Notes under the pieces: model-generated
Databases searched by the model: none
The model's input: the letters and a program-made list of their open reading frames with translations, nothing else
What the model was told of the DNA's origin: nothing
Assembly: GCA_020850915.1 (NCBI GenBank)
Contig: JADZDV010000224.1
Location: 1-8,487, forward strand
Length of the DNA stretch: 8,487 nucleotides
Direction: 5' to 3'
From: Chloroflexota bacterium
GTDB taxonomy: Bacteria; Chloroflexota; UBA6077; JADZDV01
Part shown: positions 1 to 8,487 of the stretch, in pieces
How the letters are laid out: the number at the start of each line of letters is the position of its first letter
How positions within the stretch are numbered: position 1 is the first letter of the stretch
Position numbers and translations under genes: made by a program

Positions 1-52
1 GCGCCCCTACCAGTCGGCGGGTGGTCTGCAACATTTCTCGGGCACACCCCCC

Positions 53-82
53 TTGCAGGCGATGAGTCGTTTCGACTACTCT
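53..82 (+). promoter_or_regulatory. Candidate sigma70-type promoter of the pyr operon
   Basis: A TTGCAG hexamer at 53-58 resembles a -35 box. TACTCT at 77-82 lies 18 bases further on and keeps the T, A and final T positions of a -10 box. Transcription would start near 88-90, about 10 bases before the PyrR-binding hairpin, which suits a leader-controlled operon. Both boxes are imperfect and the organism's promoter consensus is unknown. The placement rests mainly on the position of the RNA hairpin downstream. Confidence 0.35.
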
Positions 83-94
83 TACGCGTAAGAG
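79..94. repeat. Perfect 16-bp palindrome at the presumed transcription start
   Basis: CTCTTACGCGTAAGAG is a perfect inverted repeat with no spacer. It overlaps the candidate -10 box and start region. Just upstream, AGTCG (65-69) and CGACT (73-77) form a second small dyad around TTT. A gapless palindrome at this position could be a site for a dimeric DNA-binding repressor. I do not recognise the site, and PyrR acts on RNA, so it would imply another regulator. It may also be chance. Confidence 0.4.
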
Positions 95-98
95 CACA

Positions 99-130
99 CC
101 TTTAAGGCCAGTCCCGAGAGGCTGGGAAGG
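99..130 (+). promoter_or_regulatory. PyrR-binding RNA hairpin (anti-antiterminator) in the pyr leader
   Basis: Bases 110-123 (AGTCCCGAGAGGCT) match exactly the conserved PyrR-binding loop consensus ARUCCNGNGAGGYU known from Bacillus pyr leaders. In the expected fold, A110-U123, G111-C122, U112-G121 and C113-G120 close a six-base loop (114-119). CC at 108-109 pairs with GG at 124-125 to extend the upper stem. A purine-rich internal bulge follows, and CCUU (99-102) pairs with AAGG (127-130) as the lower stem. In Bacillus, PyrR with UMP or UTP stabilises this hairpin and lets the downstream terminator form; PRPP opposes it. The pyrR gene and a terminator lie directly downstream, which makes the assignment strong. 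Confidence 0.9.
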
Positions 131-134
131 AGTG

Positions 135-806
<672 letters not shown>

Positions 807-807
<1 letters not shown>

Positions 808-1862
808 TGGCACGCGCGGTTTCAGACTTAGCCCAGACTCTCGCCCTGGAATCGCCGGCGGAGGCGCTGGCTGTGCCGTTCGAGGCCTCCAGGCCAACCA
901 GCCAGTGGCTCGGACGGCGCCACGTGCTGGACCTTGACGACTTCACGGTCGGGGAGATCGAGCACATCTTCGCCACGGCCGAGGCGATGAAGGCGGTCCT
1001 CGCCCGCCCCATCAAGAAGCTGCCAACGCTCCGGGGCAAGACCGTCGTCACTCTCTTCTACGAGTCGTCTACCCGCACCCGGGTCTCATTCGAGATGGCC
1101 GCCAAGATCCTCGGCGCGGACGCGGTCAACGTCTCCGCCTCGGGCAGCAGCGTCGAGAAGGGCGAGTCGCTGGTGGACACGCTGCGAACGCTCCAGGCGA
1201 CAGGCGCGGACATGGTCGTGATGCGCCACCCGCGGGCCGGAGCGCCGTATCTGGCCGCGGCCAACCTGGAGGCCTCCGTGCTGAACGGCGGCGACGGCGC
1301 GCACGCGCACCCGACCCAGGCGCTGCTCGACATGTTGACCGTCCGCGAGCGGCTTGGTCGACTCGAAGGTCTCAAGGTCGCGATCGTCGGAGACGTCCTG
1401 TTCAGCCGCGTCGCCCGCTCCAACTGCTGGGGCTTCAGCCGGATGGGTGCCCAGGTCTACCTCTGCGCGCCGCCCACGTTGCTCCCCTCAACGGGCAGCA
1501 GCGCCTGGCAGAACCACGGCCTCCCCGGCCTTGTCAGGGTCACTGAGCGCGTCCAGGAGGCGCTCGAGGGAGCCGACGTCGTCATGGCTCTGCGGCTCCA
1601 GAAGGAGCGGCAGACGGGCGGGCTGCTCCCCAGCCTTCGCGAGTACTCCCGGCTGTACGGCATCACTCAGGAACGGATGCGTCTCGCCAATCCCGGCGCG
1701 CTGGTCATGCACCCTGGCCCCATGAACGAGGGCGTCGAGATCATGCCGGACGTTGCCTACGGGCCTCAGTCCGTCATCGAGGACCAGGTGACCAACGGCG
1801 TCGCCATCCGCATGGCGCTGCTCTACCTGCTCGCCAGTGGGAATTCGGACACGTCCCTATGA
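807..1862 (+). CDS. pyrB: PyrB: aspartate carbamoyltransferase catalytic chain
   Basis: The enzyme transfers the carbamoyl group from carbamoyl phosphate to aspartate, giving carbamoyl-aspartate, in the cytoplasm. The carbamoyl-phosphate signature FYESSTRTR is at residues 84-92. Further active-site elements are SSVEKGES (114-121, with the Lys contributed to a neighbouring subunit in the E. coli trimer), RHP (140-142), HPTQ (168-171), SRVARSN (200-206), RLQ (263-265) and HPGPMN (302-307). Length is 351 residues against roughly 300-310 for many homologues. Most of the excess is a 35-38-residue N-terminal extension before the conserved [10 protein letters not shown] start, plus the longer loops seen in the Deinococcus/Chloroflexi-like type. 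No pyrI regulatory subunit gene follows. The ATG overlaps the pyrR stop and has a good ribosome-binding site; an internal GTG at residue 23 or 40 is a less likely start. The end overlaps pyrC by four bases. Confidence 0.96.
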
Positions 1863-3166
1863 CGCACGCTCGCGTTCGGCTGATCGGCGGCCGAGTGGTC
1901 GACCCGTACAACGGCGTGGATCGGCTCGCCGATGTGGTCGTGGAGGACGGGCGCGTGCTCGGCGTTGCGACGGGCTCCGGCAGCGCGGACGGCGAGCACG
2001 CGCTCGACGTCCGCGGGCTGATCGTCGCGCCGGGCTTCATCGACCTGCACACGCACCTGCGCGAGCCTGGCCAGACCGACCGCGAGACGATCGCCACCGG
2101 CACGGCCGCGGCGGCCGCCGGCGGCTTCACGACAGTGTGCGCCATGCCGAATACGGACCCGACGGTGGACACTGGTTCAGACGTGCTGTTCGTGCAGGAA
2201 GCCGCGCGCAAGACCGCGTCCGTGCGCGTCCTTCCCATCGGGACCGTCACGCGCGGCCAGCTTGGCAAAGAGCTCTCGGAGCTGGGCGAGATGGCCGAGA
2301 CTGGCGCCGTGGCGTTCTCAGACGACGGTCATCCTGTCTGGAACACGGCGCTGATGCGCCACGCGCTCGAATACAGCCGCATCCTCGGGCGGCCGATCGT
2401 GGACCACTGTGAGGACCGCGATCTCGCCGGCCGAGGGGCGATGCACGAGGGCGTCGTCTCGGCCCGGCTGGGCCTGCCCGGCCAGCCGGCCGCCGCCGAG
2501 AGCGTCGCCGTGGCTCGCAACCTGGAGCTGCTCCGGCTGACTGGCGGCAGACTGCACCTGGCGCACGTCAGCACGGCTCGTTCGGTGGCGCTGCTGCGCC
2601 AGGCGCGGGATGAAGGCTTGCTCGTGACGGCCGAGGCGACGCCTCATCACCTGACCCTCACCGACGAGCTGGTCGGCGGAGCCGAGCTGGGACGGCCGTT
2701 CGAGACCTCCACCAAGGTCAATCCGCCGCTCAGAACGGCCGAGGACACCGAAGCTGTGGCCCTCGCGCTGGCCGACGGCGTCGTCGACGCGATCGCCACC
2801 GACCACGCTCCGCACACCATCGTCGCGAAGGCGTGCGAGTACGAGAACGCCGCCTTCGGCATCAGCGGCCTCGAGACCGCTCTTGGCCTGTGCCTCCGAC
2901 TGGTCGAGTCGGGCAAGGTGGCGCTGCCAACGCTGATCGAGCGGCTCACCGCCGGCCCGGCCCGAGCGTTCGGCCTGCCGTTCGCGGGCCTTGCGCCGGG
3001 CGCACCGGCGGACCTGGTTGTTTTTCACCCCACCGAGAGCTGGGTAGTCGATCCCAGCAGCTTCCGATCGAAAGGCAAGAACACGCCGCTGGCAGGTTGG
3101 ACCCTGCGTGGCCGAGTCAAGCTGACCGTCGTCGGGGGCGACATCGCCTATCAGGAGGACGTGTGA
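1859..3166 (+). CDS. pyrC: PyrC: dihydroorotase, class I (amidohydrolase family)
   Basis: Dihydroorotase reversibly closes carbamoyl-aspartate to dihydroorotate. The 435-residue length matches bacterial class I enzymes. The zinc-binding HxH motif is in [10 protein letters not shown] (His64, His66), followed by the substrate motif MPNT (96-99). Further predicted metal ligands or catalytic residues, matched by eye to the Bacillus enzyme, are Asp156 in AFSDDG, His183 in VDHCED, His236 in HLAHVS and Asp315 in [17 protein letters not shown] (404-413) is the usual C-terminal substrate-loop motif. All key residues are present, so it should be active rather than a pseudo-dihydroorotase of the kind found with some ATCases. 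The ATG shares four bases with the pyrB stop (ATGA) and has no strong ribosome-binding site of its own, which suggests translational coupling to pyrB. Confidence 0.96.
   Translation: MTHARVRLIGGRVVDPYNGVDRLADVVVEDGRVLGVATGSGSADGEHALDVRGLIVAPGFIDLHTHLREPGQTDRETIATGTAAAAAGGFTTVCAMPNTDPTVDTGSDVLFVQEAARKTASVRVLPIGTVTRGQLGKELSELGEMAETGAVAFSDDGHPVWNTALMRHALEYSRILGRPIVDHCEDRDLAGRGAMHEGVVSARLGLPGQPAAAESVAVARNLELLRLTGGRLHLAHVSTARSVALLRQARDEGLLVTAEATPHHLTLTDELVGGAELGRPFETSTKVNPPLRTAEDTEAVALALADGVVDAIATDHAPHTIVAKACEYENAAFGISGLETALGLCLRLVESGKVALPTLIERLTAGPARAFGLPFAGLAPGAPADLVVFHPTESWVVDPSSFRSKGKNTPLAGWTLRGRVKLTVVGGDIAYQEDV
3153..3158 (+). promoter_or_regulatory. Ribosome-binding site that sets the carA GTG start
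   Basis: AGGAGG sits four bases before the GTG at 3163, inside the last codons of pyrC. This consensus site, the GTGA overlap and the family N-terminus together choose GTG 3163. The same reading frame is open much further upstream, but that part lies inside pyrC and is not family-like. Confidence 0.8.
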
Positions 3167-4284
3167 CTCGGCAAGCTGTCCTGGCGTTGGAGGACGGCTC
3201 GCTGTACGTTGGCGAGCATTTCGGCGCGGAAGTGGAAGCCGAGGCGGAGGTAGTCTTCAACACCTCCATGACCGGCTACCTCGAAGTCTGCACGGATCCG
3301 TCGTACCGCGGCCAGATGGTGGCGATGTGCCATCCGCAGATCGGGAACTACGGCGTGGCGCGCAGCCATCGCGAGTCGACCCGCCCGTGGGTCGCGGCGC
3401 TGATCGTTCGAGAGCTGGCGATGCTGCCCCACCACTGGGAGGCTGAGGGCACGCTGCCGGAGTACCTGGCAGAGTCTGGAGTGCCCGGCATCCAGGGTCT
3501 GGACACCCGGGCCCTCGTGCGTCGGCTCCGCATGGCAGGCACCCTCCGCGCGGTGCTCCGGCTAGCCGGCCGTGACGGCTTCTCCGAAGCCGACATCGCT
3601 CGAGCGCGGGTAGACGCTCGAGCGGTGGTGGACCTCTCCGACAAGGTTGTGGTTGGCGACGTGAGCGGCGCGGGCACCGCGGCCGTGGAGTCGCCGGTAG
3701 GGGGTCGCCGGATCGCCGTCGTCGATCTCGGGACCAAGCACAACATCGTGCGCTCCCTGGCGCGCCGCGGGCTCACACCGGTGGTCTTTGATTGGAAGAC
3801 GAGCGCCGACGACGTGGTGGCCAGCGGCGCTGAGGGCGTGGTCATCTCGAACGGCCCTGGTGACCCGGCCACCCTGCCGGACGCGGTCGAGGCGACGGCA
3901 ACGCTCATCTCCAGCGGTCTGCCAGTCCTCGGCATCTGCCTGGGCCACCAGATGATCGGCCGTGCGATCGGCGCCACGACCAGCCGGCTCCGCTGCGGCC
4001 ATCACGGCGGCAACCATCCGGTGATGGAGCTGGCCACGCGCCAGGTGACGATGACCACTCAGAACCACGAGTTCCAGGTGGACGACGGCCCGGCGGTGAC
4101 AGACGCGGGCTTCGTGGTCAGTCATCGCAACCTGCACGACGGCTCGATCGAGGGGCTGGCGCACCTCGATCGGCCCGTCTTCTCGGTCCAGTACCACCCT
4201 GAGGGCTGTCCAGGACCGCAAGACAACCAGCTCCTGTTCGATCGCTTCCTCTCCCTCGTGGCGAAGAAGGGTGGCTCCCGATGA
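3163..4284 (+). CDS. carA: CarA (PyrAA): carbamoyl-phosphate synthase small subunit, glutaminase
   Basis: The small subunit hydrolyses glutamine and channels ammonia to CarB. With the GTG start it has 373 residues, compared with about 364 in B. subtilis and 382 in E. coli. Residues 1 to about 150 form the small-chain N-terminal domain (motifs [46 protein letters not shown]). From about residue 183 comes a class I glutamine amidotransferase domain with SNGPGDP (229-235), the nucleophile elbow GICLGHQ (257-263, Cys259), GHHGGNHPV (279-287), NHEFQVD and QYHPEG (343-348, His345 and Glu347 of the triad). The catalytic triad is complete, so it should use glutamine. The start overlaps the pyrC stop by four bases and the end overlaps carB by four. 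Placement inside the pyr operon suggests pyrimidine-controlled supply, though the product also feeds arginine synthesis. Confidence 0.96.
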   Translation: MTRQAVLALEDGSLYVGEHFGAEVEAEAEVVFNTSMTGYLEVCTDPSYRGQMVAMCHPQIGNYGVARSHRESTRPWVAALIVRELAMLPHHWEAEGTLPEYLAESGVPGIQGLDTRALVRRLRMAGTLRAVLRLAGRDGFSEADIARARVDARAVVDLSDKVVVGDVSGAGTAAVESPVGGRRIAVVDLGTKHNIVRSLARRGLTPVVFDWKTSADDVVASGAEGVVISNGPGDPATLPDAVEATATLISSGLPVLGICLGHQMIGRAIGATTSRLRCGHHGGNHPVMELATRQVTMTTQNHEFQVDDGPAVTDAGFVVSHRNLHDGSIEGLAHLDRPVFSVQYHPEGCPGPQDNQLLFDRFLSLVAKKGGSR

Positions 4285-7200
4285 GCGAGCGGCCGAAGAA
4301 GGTCCTGGTCATCGGCTCCGGGCCGATCGTCATCGGCCAGGCGGCCGAGTTCGACTACGCTGGCACCCAGGCCTGCCGTGCCTTGCGAGAAGAGGGCATC
4401 GAGACGGTTCTCGTGAACTCCAACCCGGCGACCATCATGACGGACGTCGGCATCGCGGACACGACCTACATCGAGCCGCTCGACGTCGCGGTAGTCACGC
4501 GGATCATCGAGCGCGAGCGACCGGATGGACTCCTGCCTACGCTCGGCGGCCAGACAGGACTCAACCTGGCCGTGGACCTCGCGAAGGCCGACGTCCTGGA
4601 GCAATTCGGCGTCCGCCTGCTTGGCACGCCGCTGGAGGCGATCGAGAAGGCCGAGGACCGACAGCTCTTCAAGGAGACGCTTGCCGCGATTGGCGAGCCA
4701 ACGCCACCGTCCAGCATCGCCACCACCGTCGAGCAGGCGCTGGCGTTCGGCGAACAGATCGGCTATCCGCTCGTCGTCCGGCCAGCCTACACACTCGGCG
4801 GCACTGGCGGCGGGATCGCCGGAACGCCGCGAGCGCTTCGAGAGCTAGCGAGCCGCGGCCTCGCCGCCAGCCCCCTCACCCAGGTGCTCGTCGAGCAGTC
4901 GCTCGTCGGCTGGAAAGAGATCGAGTACGAGGTGATGCGTGACGGTGGCGGCACGTGCATCACCATCTGCAACATGGAGAACTTCGACCCGATGGGCGTC
5001 CACACGGGCGACTCCATTGTCGTCGCGCCCAGCCAGACCCTGAGCGATCCCGAGTACCAGGGACTCCGGAGCGCCGCGCTGCGCATCATCAGCGCGCTCG
5101 GCATCGAAGGCGGCTGCAACGTCCAGTTCGCCCTGGATCCCCACTCACGGGAGTACTTCGTTATCGAGGTCAATCCGCGGGTCAGCCGCTCGTCGGCGCT
5201 CGCTTCCAAGGCGACCGGCTATCCCATCGCTCGCGTCGCTGCCAAGATCGCCATCGGCAAGCGCCTCCACGAGATCCCTAACGCCGTCACTCGACGGACC
5301 TCCGCGGCGTTCGAGCCCGCTCTGGACTATCTCGTCGTCAAGATCCCCCGCTGGCCGTTCGACAAGTTCGCCTCTGGCGACCGCACGCTTGGCACGCAAA
5401 TGAAGGCGACTGGTGAAGTGATGGCCATCGACCGCTGCTTCGAAGCGGCATTTCAGAAGGCGGTGCGCTCGCTCGAGTTCCGCGGCCGGAGCCTCCAGTG
5501 GGAGGACAAGGGCTGGAGCGAAGGCACTCCCGGGGAGGCCGTCACGCGACTTCGGTCGTTGATCGCAACGCCGAACGACCTGCGCGTCTGGGCGTTGATG
5601 GCGGCGCTGCGGCGCGGCGTCTCGTCCCAGGAGCTGTCCGACTGGAGCGGCATCGATCGCTTCTTCCTTGACAAGCTGGCGAATATCGTCGCGGTGGAGC
5701 GGCGGCTTCTGTCCGAGCGCCTCACCCCGCGCCTGGCGCGCACCGCCAAGCGGCTCGGCTTCGGCGACGGCCAGATCGCAAACCTGAGCGACATGCTGCC
5801 CGAGCAAGTCCGCGCGCAGCGCCAGGCCTGGGGGCTAAAGCCCGCCTATAAGATGGTAGATACCTGTGCTGCCGAGTTCGAAGCGGTCACTGCTTACTTC
5901 TACGGCACGTATGAATCCGAGAACGAAGCCCTCCCGATCGAGCAGCCGCGGGCGATCGTCCTCGGCTCGGGCCCGATCCGCATCGGACAGGGGATCGAGT
6001 TCGACTACTGCTCGGTCCGCGCCGCCGCTGCCCTCCAGGACGCCGGCCAGGCCTCGATCATGATCAACTCGAACCCCGAGACGGTCAGCACGGACTTCGA
6101 CGCTTCGACGCGCCTCTACTTCGAGCCGCTCGACGAAGAGAGCGTGCGGGACATTGTCGAGAATGAGACGCACCTCGGCAACGACCTCGAGACGCCAGAC
6201 GCTCCCCGCACCATCGTTCAGCTTGGCGGCCAGACGGCAATCAACCTGACAGACGCCCTGGTGAGCGCTGGCTGCCCGATCCTCGGAAGCGGGCGGGAGG
6301 TCATCGAGGGCGCCGAGAACCGGCGCGTCTTTGAAGACCTGCTCGACGTGCTGGGAGTGCCCCAGCCGCCTGGCGCGGCCGTGACGTCGGTCGAGGAGGC
6401 CCTCAACACCGCCCAGGCGATCGGCTATCCGGTGGTCGTACGCCCTTCCTATGTCCTTGGCGGCTGGGCCATGGAGGTCGTCCGCACGGCGAGCGATCTC
6501 GTGCGCTACGTGACCGCCGCTTCGGAGATCTCGTCTCGCCACCCGATCCTGATCGACCGGTACCTCGAGGGGCGAGAAGTCGAAGTTGACGCCGTCTGCG
6601 ACGGCGAGGACGTGCTCATCCCGGGCATCATGGAGCACATCGAGCGGGCCGGGGTGCACTCCGGCGACAGCCTGGCAGTCTTTCCCACTCGCAGCCTCTC
6701 GCTCTACGAGATCGAGACAGTGGTGGACTACACTCAGCGCCTTGGCCGGGGGCTCGGAGTCAGGGGCCTCTTCAACGTCCAGTACGTCATCTTTCAGGGG
6801 AAGGTGTACGTGCTGGAGGCGAACCCACGTTCCAGCCGCACCGTGCCGTTCATCAGCAAGGTGACCGGCGTGCCGATGGTGGACATTGCCGTCCAGGTGA
6901 TGCTTGGCCGGTCGCTCGCGGCCCAGGGGTACCAACCAGGGCTGTGCGCCTCGCCGGGGCTGGTCGCCGTCAAAGCACCCGTCTTCTCCATGTCCAAGCT
7001 GCCCGAGGTGGACATCAAGCTCGGCCCAGAGATGAAGTCGACTGGCGAGGTCATGGGCGTCGACTGGAGCTACGAGCGGGCCCTGGCGAAGGCGCTGCTG
7101 GCCTCGGGCATGTCGATGCGTCCGAAGTCGCGCGTTCTGCTCTCGATCTCGGACCGCGACAAGGCCGAGGCAATCCCGCTCATCCGCCGACTGGCCGGGC

Positions 7201-7565
7201 TTGGCTGCTCGCTGGCCGCCACCGAGGGCACGGCGGAGCTGGTCCGCGCCCTCGGCCTGCCGGTGGACAGGGTGACCAAGTTCTTCGACCGCGATAGCCC
7301 GAACGTGCTGGACCTGCTTCGCACGGGCACGGTCGGCGCCGTCGTCAACACGCTGACCGGCGATCCTGAAGCGCCGTTGCGGGACGGTTTCGAGCTGCGA
7401 CGGACAGCGGCGGAGCGCCGGATTCCCTGCTACACCTCACTCGACACGGCTCGCGTGGCGATCGAAGCGATGGCGCTCGGCAGCGCGCCGCTCGAGCCGC
7501 GCTCGATGCGCGAGTACCTCGGCCCGCTGCACCAGGGGCTGATCGGCAAAGCGGGTGTTGCCTGA
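4281..7565 (+). CDS. carB: CarB (PyrAB): carbamoyl-phosphate synthase large subunit
   Basis: CarB makes carbamoyl phosphate from bicarbonate, ammonia from CarA and two ATP. The 1094 residues hold the usual two homologous halves. The first begins [21 protein letters not shown], with an ATP-grasp loop at about 165-180 ([12 protein letters not shown]) and metal/ATP ligands in [11 protein letters not shown] (Glu296, Asn298, Arg300). An oligomerisation region lies at about 400-550. The second half starts at 556 ([21 protein letters not shown]), with [10 protein letters not shown] at 719-728 and ligands in [10 protein letters not shown] (Glu846, Asn848, Arg850). A C-terminal MGS-like allosteric domain runs from about 949 to 1070. 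It is some 20 residues longer than the E. coli protein, partly from an insertion near [19 protein letters not shown] before the second QLGGQT. Trp729 stands where bacterial enzymes usually have Arg (GGRAM). Start: ATG overlapping the carA stop, preceded by AAGGGTGG. Confidence 0.97.
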   Translation: MSERPKKVLVIGSGPIVIGQAAEFDYAGTQACRALREEGIETVLVNSNPATIMTDVGIADTTYIEPLDVAVVTRIIERERPDGLLPTLGGQTGLNLAVDLAKADVLEQFGVRLLGTPLEAIEKAEDRQLFKETLAAIGEPTPPSSIATTVEQALAFGEQIGYPLVVRPAYTLGGTGGGIAGTPRALRELASRGLAASPLTQVLVEQSLVGWKEIEYEVMRDGGGTCITICNMENFDPMGVHTGDSIVVAPSQTLSDPEYQGLRSAALRIISALGIEGGCNVQFALDPHSREYFVIEVNPRVSRSSALASKATGYPIARVAAKIAIGKRLHEIPNAVTRRTSAAFEPALDYLVVKIPRWPFDKFASGDRTLGTQMKATGEVMAIDRCFEAAFQKAVRSLEFRGRSLQWEDKGWSEGTPGEAVTRLRSLIATPNDLRVWALMAALRRGVSSQELSDWSGIDRFFLDKLANIVAVERRLLSERLTPRLARTAKRLGFGDGQIANLSDMLPEQVRAQRQAWGLKPAYKMVDTCAAEFEAVTAYFYGTYESENEALPIEQPRAIVLGSGPIRIGQGIEFDYCSVRAAAALQDAGQASIMINSNPETVSTDFDASTRLYFEPLDEESVRDIVENETHLGNDLETPDAPRTIVQLGGQTAINLTDALVSAGCPILGSGREVIEGAENRRVFEDLLDVLGVPQPPGAAVTSVEEALNTAQAIGYPVVVRPSYVLGGWAMEVVRTASDLVRYVTAASEISSRHPILIDRYLEGREVEVDAVCDGEDVLIPGIMEHIERAGVHSGDSLAVFPTRSLSLYEIETVVDYTQRLGRGLGVRGLFNVQYVIFQGKVYVLEANPRSSRTVPFISKVTGVPMVDIAVQVMLGRSLAAQGYQPGLCASPGLVAVKAPVFSMSKLPEVDIKLGPEMKSTGEVMGVDWSYERALAKALLASGMSMRPKSRVLLSISDRDKAEAIPLIRRLAGLGCSLAATEGTAELVRALGLPVDRVTKFFDRDSPNVLDLLRTGTVGAVVNTLTGDPEAPLRDGFELRRTAAERRIPCYTSLDTARVAIEAMALGSAPLEPRSMREYLGPLHQGLIGKAGVA

Positions 7566-8323
7566 TGCGATTGCTCGAGGCAGAGGTCGTCCAGAACAAC
7601 CTCGTCATGCCGGACACGCACGTGCTCCGGCTTCGGGCGCCGATGCTGAGCCAGGCGGCTCCTGGTCAGTTCCTCCACATTCGGACCACCAGCGCTTGGG
7701 ACCCGCTGTTACGACGGCCGATCAGTCTGTTCCGGATCTTTGAGGACGGCGCGTCGATTCTCGTCCGTGACGTCGGTCGGGGCAGCGGCACGATCAGTCG
7801 CGCACCCACCGGTTCGCGGCTCGACTGCATTGGCCCGCTCGGCCAGGGCTTTCAGACAGTCCCCGGCGCCAACCGGCTGCTGATGATCGGGGGCGGCTAC
7901 GGCGTCGCCCCGCTCGTCGGCCTGGCGGAGCGTCTGCTGCCGGCGGGCGCGGAGATTACGCTCCTGGTCGGCGCGGCGACGACTTCCCACGTCTTTCCCG
8001 CCGTTCACCTGCCACCCGCCATCGAGTACCACACCTCGACAGACGATGGGACGCAGGGTCATCACGGGCTGGTCACCGAGCTGCTCCCCCGCTTCCTCCA
8101 ATGGGCAGATGCCGTGTACGCCTGCGGCCCGACCGCCATGCTGGAGGCCGTCGCCACCGCCTGCGCGTCCCGCCCAACGCTGCCTGTAGCGGTGGCGATG
8201 GAGCAGCAGATGGGCTGCGCCATGGGCGTCTGCCTGGCCTGCGTGATTCCGACGAAGCATGGCAACCGCCGTGTCTGCCGCGACGGACCGGTGTTCCCCG
8301 CGACCGAGGTTGTGTGGAAGTGA
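7565..8323 (+). CDS. pyrK: PyrK: dihydroorotate dehydrogenase electron-transfer subunit (FAD, 2Fe-2S)
   Basis: PyrK pairs with class 1B PyrD and passes electrons from dihydroorotate via FMN, a [2Fe-2S] cluster and FAD to NAD+. Its 252 residues show the ferredoxin-reductase-like order. An FAD-binding barrel carries LRRPISLFR (49-57); a Rossmann-type nucleotide domain carries IGGGYGVAPL (108-117) and ACGPTAML (186-193). The C-terminal cluster domain MEQQMGCAMGVCLACVIP has Cys218, Cys223, Cys226 and Cys238 (C-x4-C-x2-C-x11-C). All four cluster cysteines are present. The ATG overlaps the carB stop by one base (TGATG) with only a weak ribosome-binding site, so it is probably coupled to carB. pyrD follows after six bases, as expected for a heterotetramer made from one message. 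Confidence 0.95.
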   Translation: MRLLEAEVVQNNLVMPDTHVLRLRAPMLSQAAPGQFLHIRTTSAWDPLLRRPISLFRIFEDGASILVRDVGRGSGTISRAPTGSRLDCIGPLGQGFQTVPGANRLLMIGGGYGVAPLVGLAERLLPAGAEITLLVGAATTSHVFPAVHLPPAIEYHTSTDDGTQGHHGLVTELLPRFLQWADAVYACGPTAMLEAVATACASRPTLPVAVAMEQQMGCAMGVCLACVIPTKHGNRRVCRDGPVFPATEVVWK

Positions 8324-8329
8324 TCTCAC

Positions 8330-8487
8330 ATGCCTGACCTGTCCGTAGACCTGGCGCCCGGCAACAAGCTGGGGCTCCGCCTCCGAAACCCCGTGCTGAC
8401 CGCGTCTGGCACGTTCGGCTACGGCGTCGAGTACCAGAAGCTCATCGACATCCAGCGACTCGGGGCCATCTGCTCGAAGGGCACAAC
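8330..8487 (+). CDS. pyrD: PyrD: dihydroorotate dehydrogenase, class 1B catalytic subunit (5' part only)
   Basis: The frame from ATG 8330 is open to the window edge and gives 52 residues. It reads as the N-terminus of a class 1 dihydroorotate dehydrogenase: [29 protein letters not shown] and then LGAICSKGT, where the Ala-Ser-Gly and Lys-Gly motifs belong to the FMN-binding barrel. The active-site Cys/Ser loop is beyond the window, so class 1B is inferred from the adjacent pyrK. The enzyme oxidises dihydroorotate to orotate. GGAAG at 8316-8320, at the end of pyrK, gives a modest ribosome-binding site nine bases before the ATG. Confidence 0.93.
   Translation, partial: MPDLSVDLAPGNKLGLRLRNPVLTASGTFGYGVEYQKLIDIQRLGAICSKGT

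Noticed and set aside
1..105. Open frames entering from the left edge (frame ending TAA at 89-91 and frame ending TAA at 103-105), possible tail of an upstream gene
   Set aside because: Both are short, match no family, and would run into the promoter or PyrR hairpin. Third-position GC of the second is only about half. A real gene end cannot be excluded for the first without more upstream sequence.
2833..3162. Upstream extension of the carA frame into pyrC
   Set aside because: These codons are inside pyrC in another frame and look unlike CarA. GTG 3163 has a consensus ribosome-binding site and gives the normal CarA N-terminus.
5835..6935. Long minus-strand open frame opposite carB (366 codons)
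   Set aside because: It lies entirely within conserved carB coding sequence. Its product is His/Arg/Asp-rich with no recognisable fold, as expected for an antisense shadow in high-GC DNA.
4281..7565. Internal repeat between the two halves of carB
   Set aside because: The similarity is the ancient duplication shared by all large carbamoyl-phosphate synthase subunits, not a recent or unusual repeat.

Overview
The window holds the front of a de novo pyrimidine (UMP) biosynthesis operon, all on the + strand: a regulatory leader, then pyrR, pyrB, pyrC, carA, carB, pyrK and the first 52 codons of pyrD, which runs off the right edge. The DNA is strongly G+C-rich with mostly G/C third codon positions. 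Several features point away from Proteobacteria: a PyrR-type regulator, the pyrR-pyrB-pyrC-carA-carB-pyrK-pyrD order familiar from Bacillus (here without the uracil permease gene pyrP), and an aspartate carbamoyltransferase of the type I associate with Deinococcus, Chloroflexi and Actinobacteria. My best guess is a high-GC Chloroflexota (Thermomicrobia-like) or a related lineage. That is inference; no rRNA or other marker is present.

Layout: bases 1-98 hold no gene I can defend, a weak promoter candidate (53-82) and a perfect 16-bp palindrome (79-94). Bases 99-130 form a PyrR-binding RNA hairpin with an exact match to the conserved loop consensus. It is followed by a 14-bp palindrome (140-153) and an intrinsic terminator (174-211) just before pyrR. 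This is a classic PyrR transcription attenuator. In addition, the 3' side of the PyrR hairpin carries a Shine-Dalgarno-like sequence for a 38-codon leader ORF (135-251). That ORF reads through the terminator and stops inside the start of pyrR, so a translational layer of PyrR control is also possible.

From pyrR onward the genes are packed with 1- to 4-base start/stop overlaps at five consecutive junctions (pyrR/pyrB, pyrB/pyrC, pyrC/carA, carA/carB, carB/pyrK) and a 6-base gap before pyrD. This implies one transcript and translational coupling. CarA and CarB make carbamoyl phosphate from glutamine, bicarbonate and ATP. PyrB joins it to aspartate, PyrC closes the ring to dihydroorotate, and PyrD with PyrK oxidises that to orotate using NAD+. 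PyrR senses UMP/UTP versus PRPP and sets expression of the whole set. pyrF and pyrE would be expected downstream.

The enzymes look intact and ordinary apart from an N-terminal extension on PyrB and an Arg-to-Trp change in the second ATP-grasp loop of CarB. I see no mobile element, CRISPR array, tRNA or rRNA. The most interesting part is the leader; I do not see a wholly new system.
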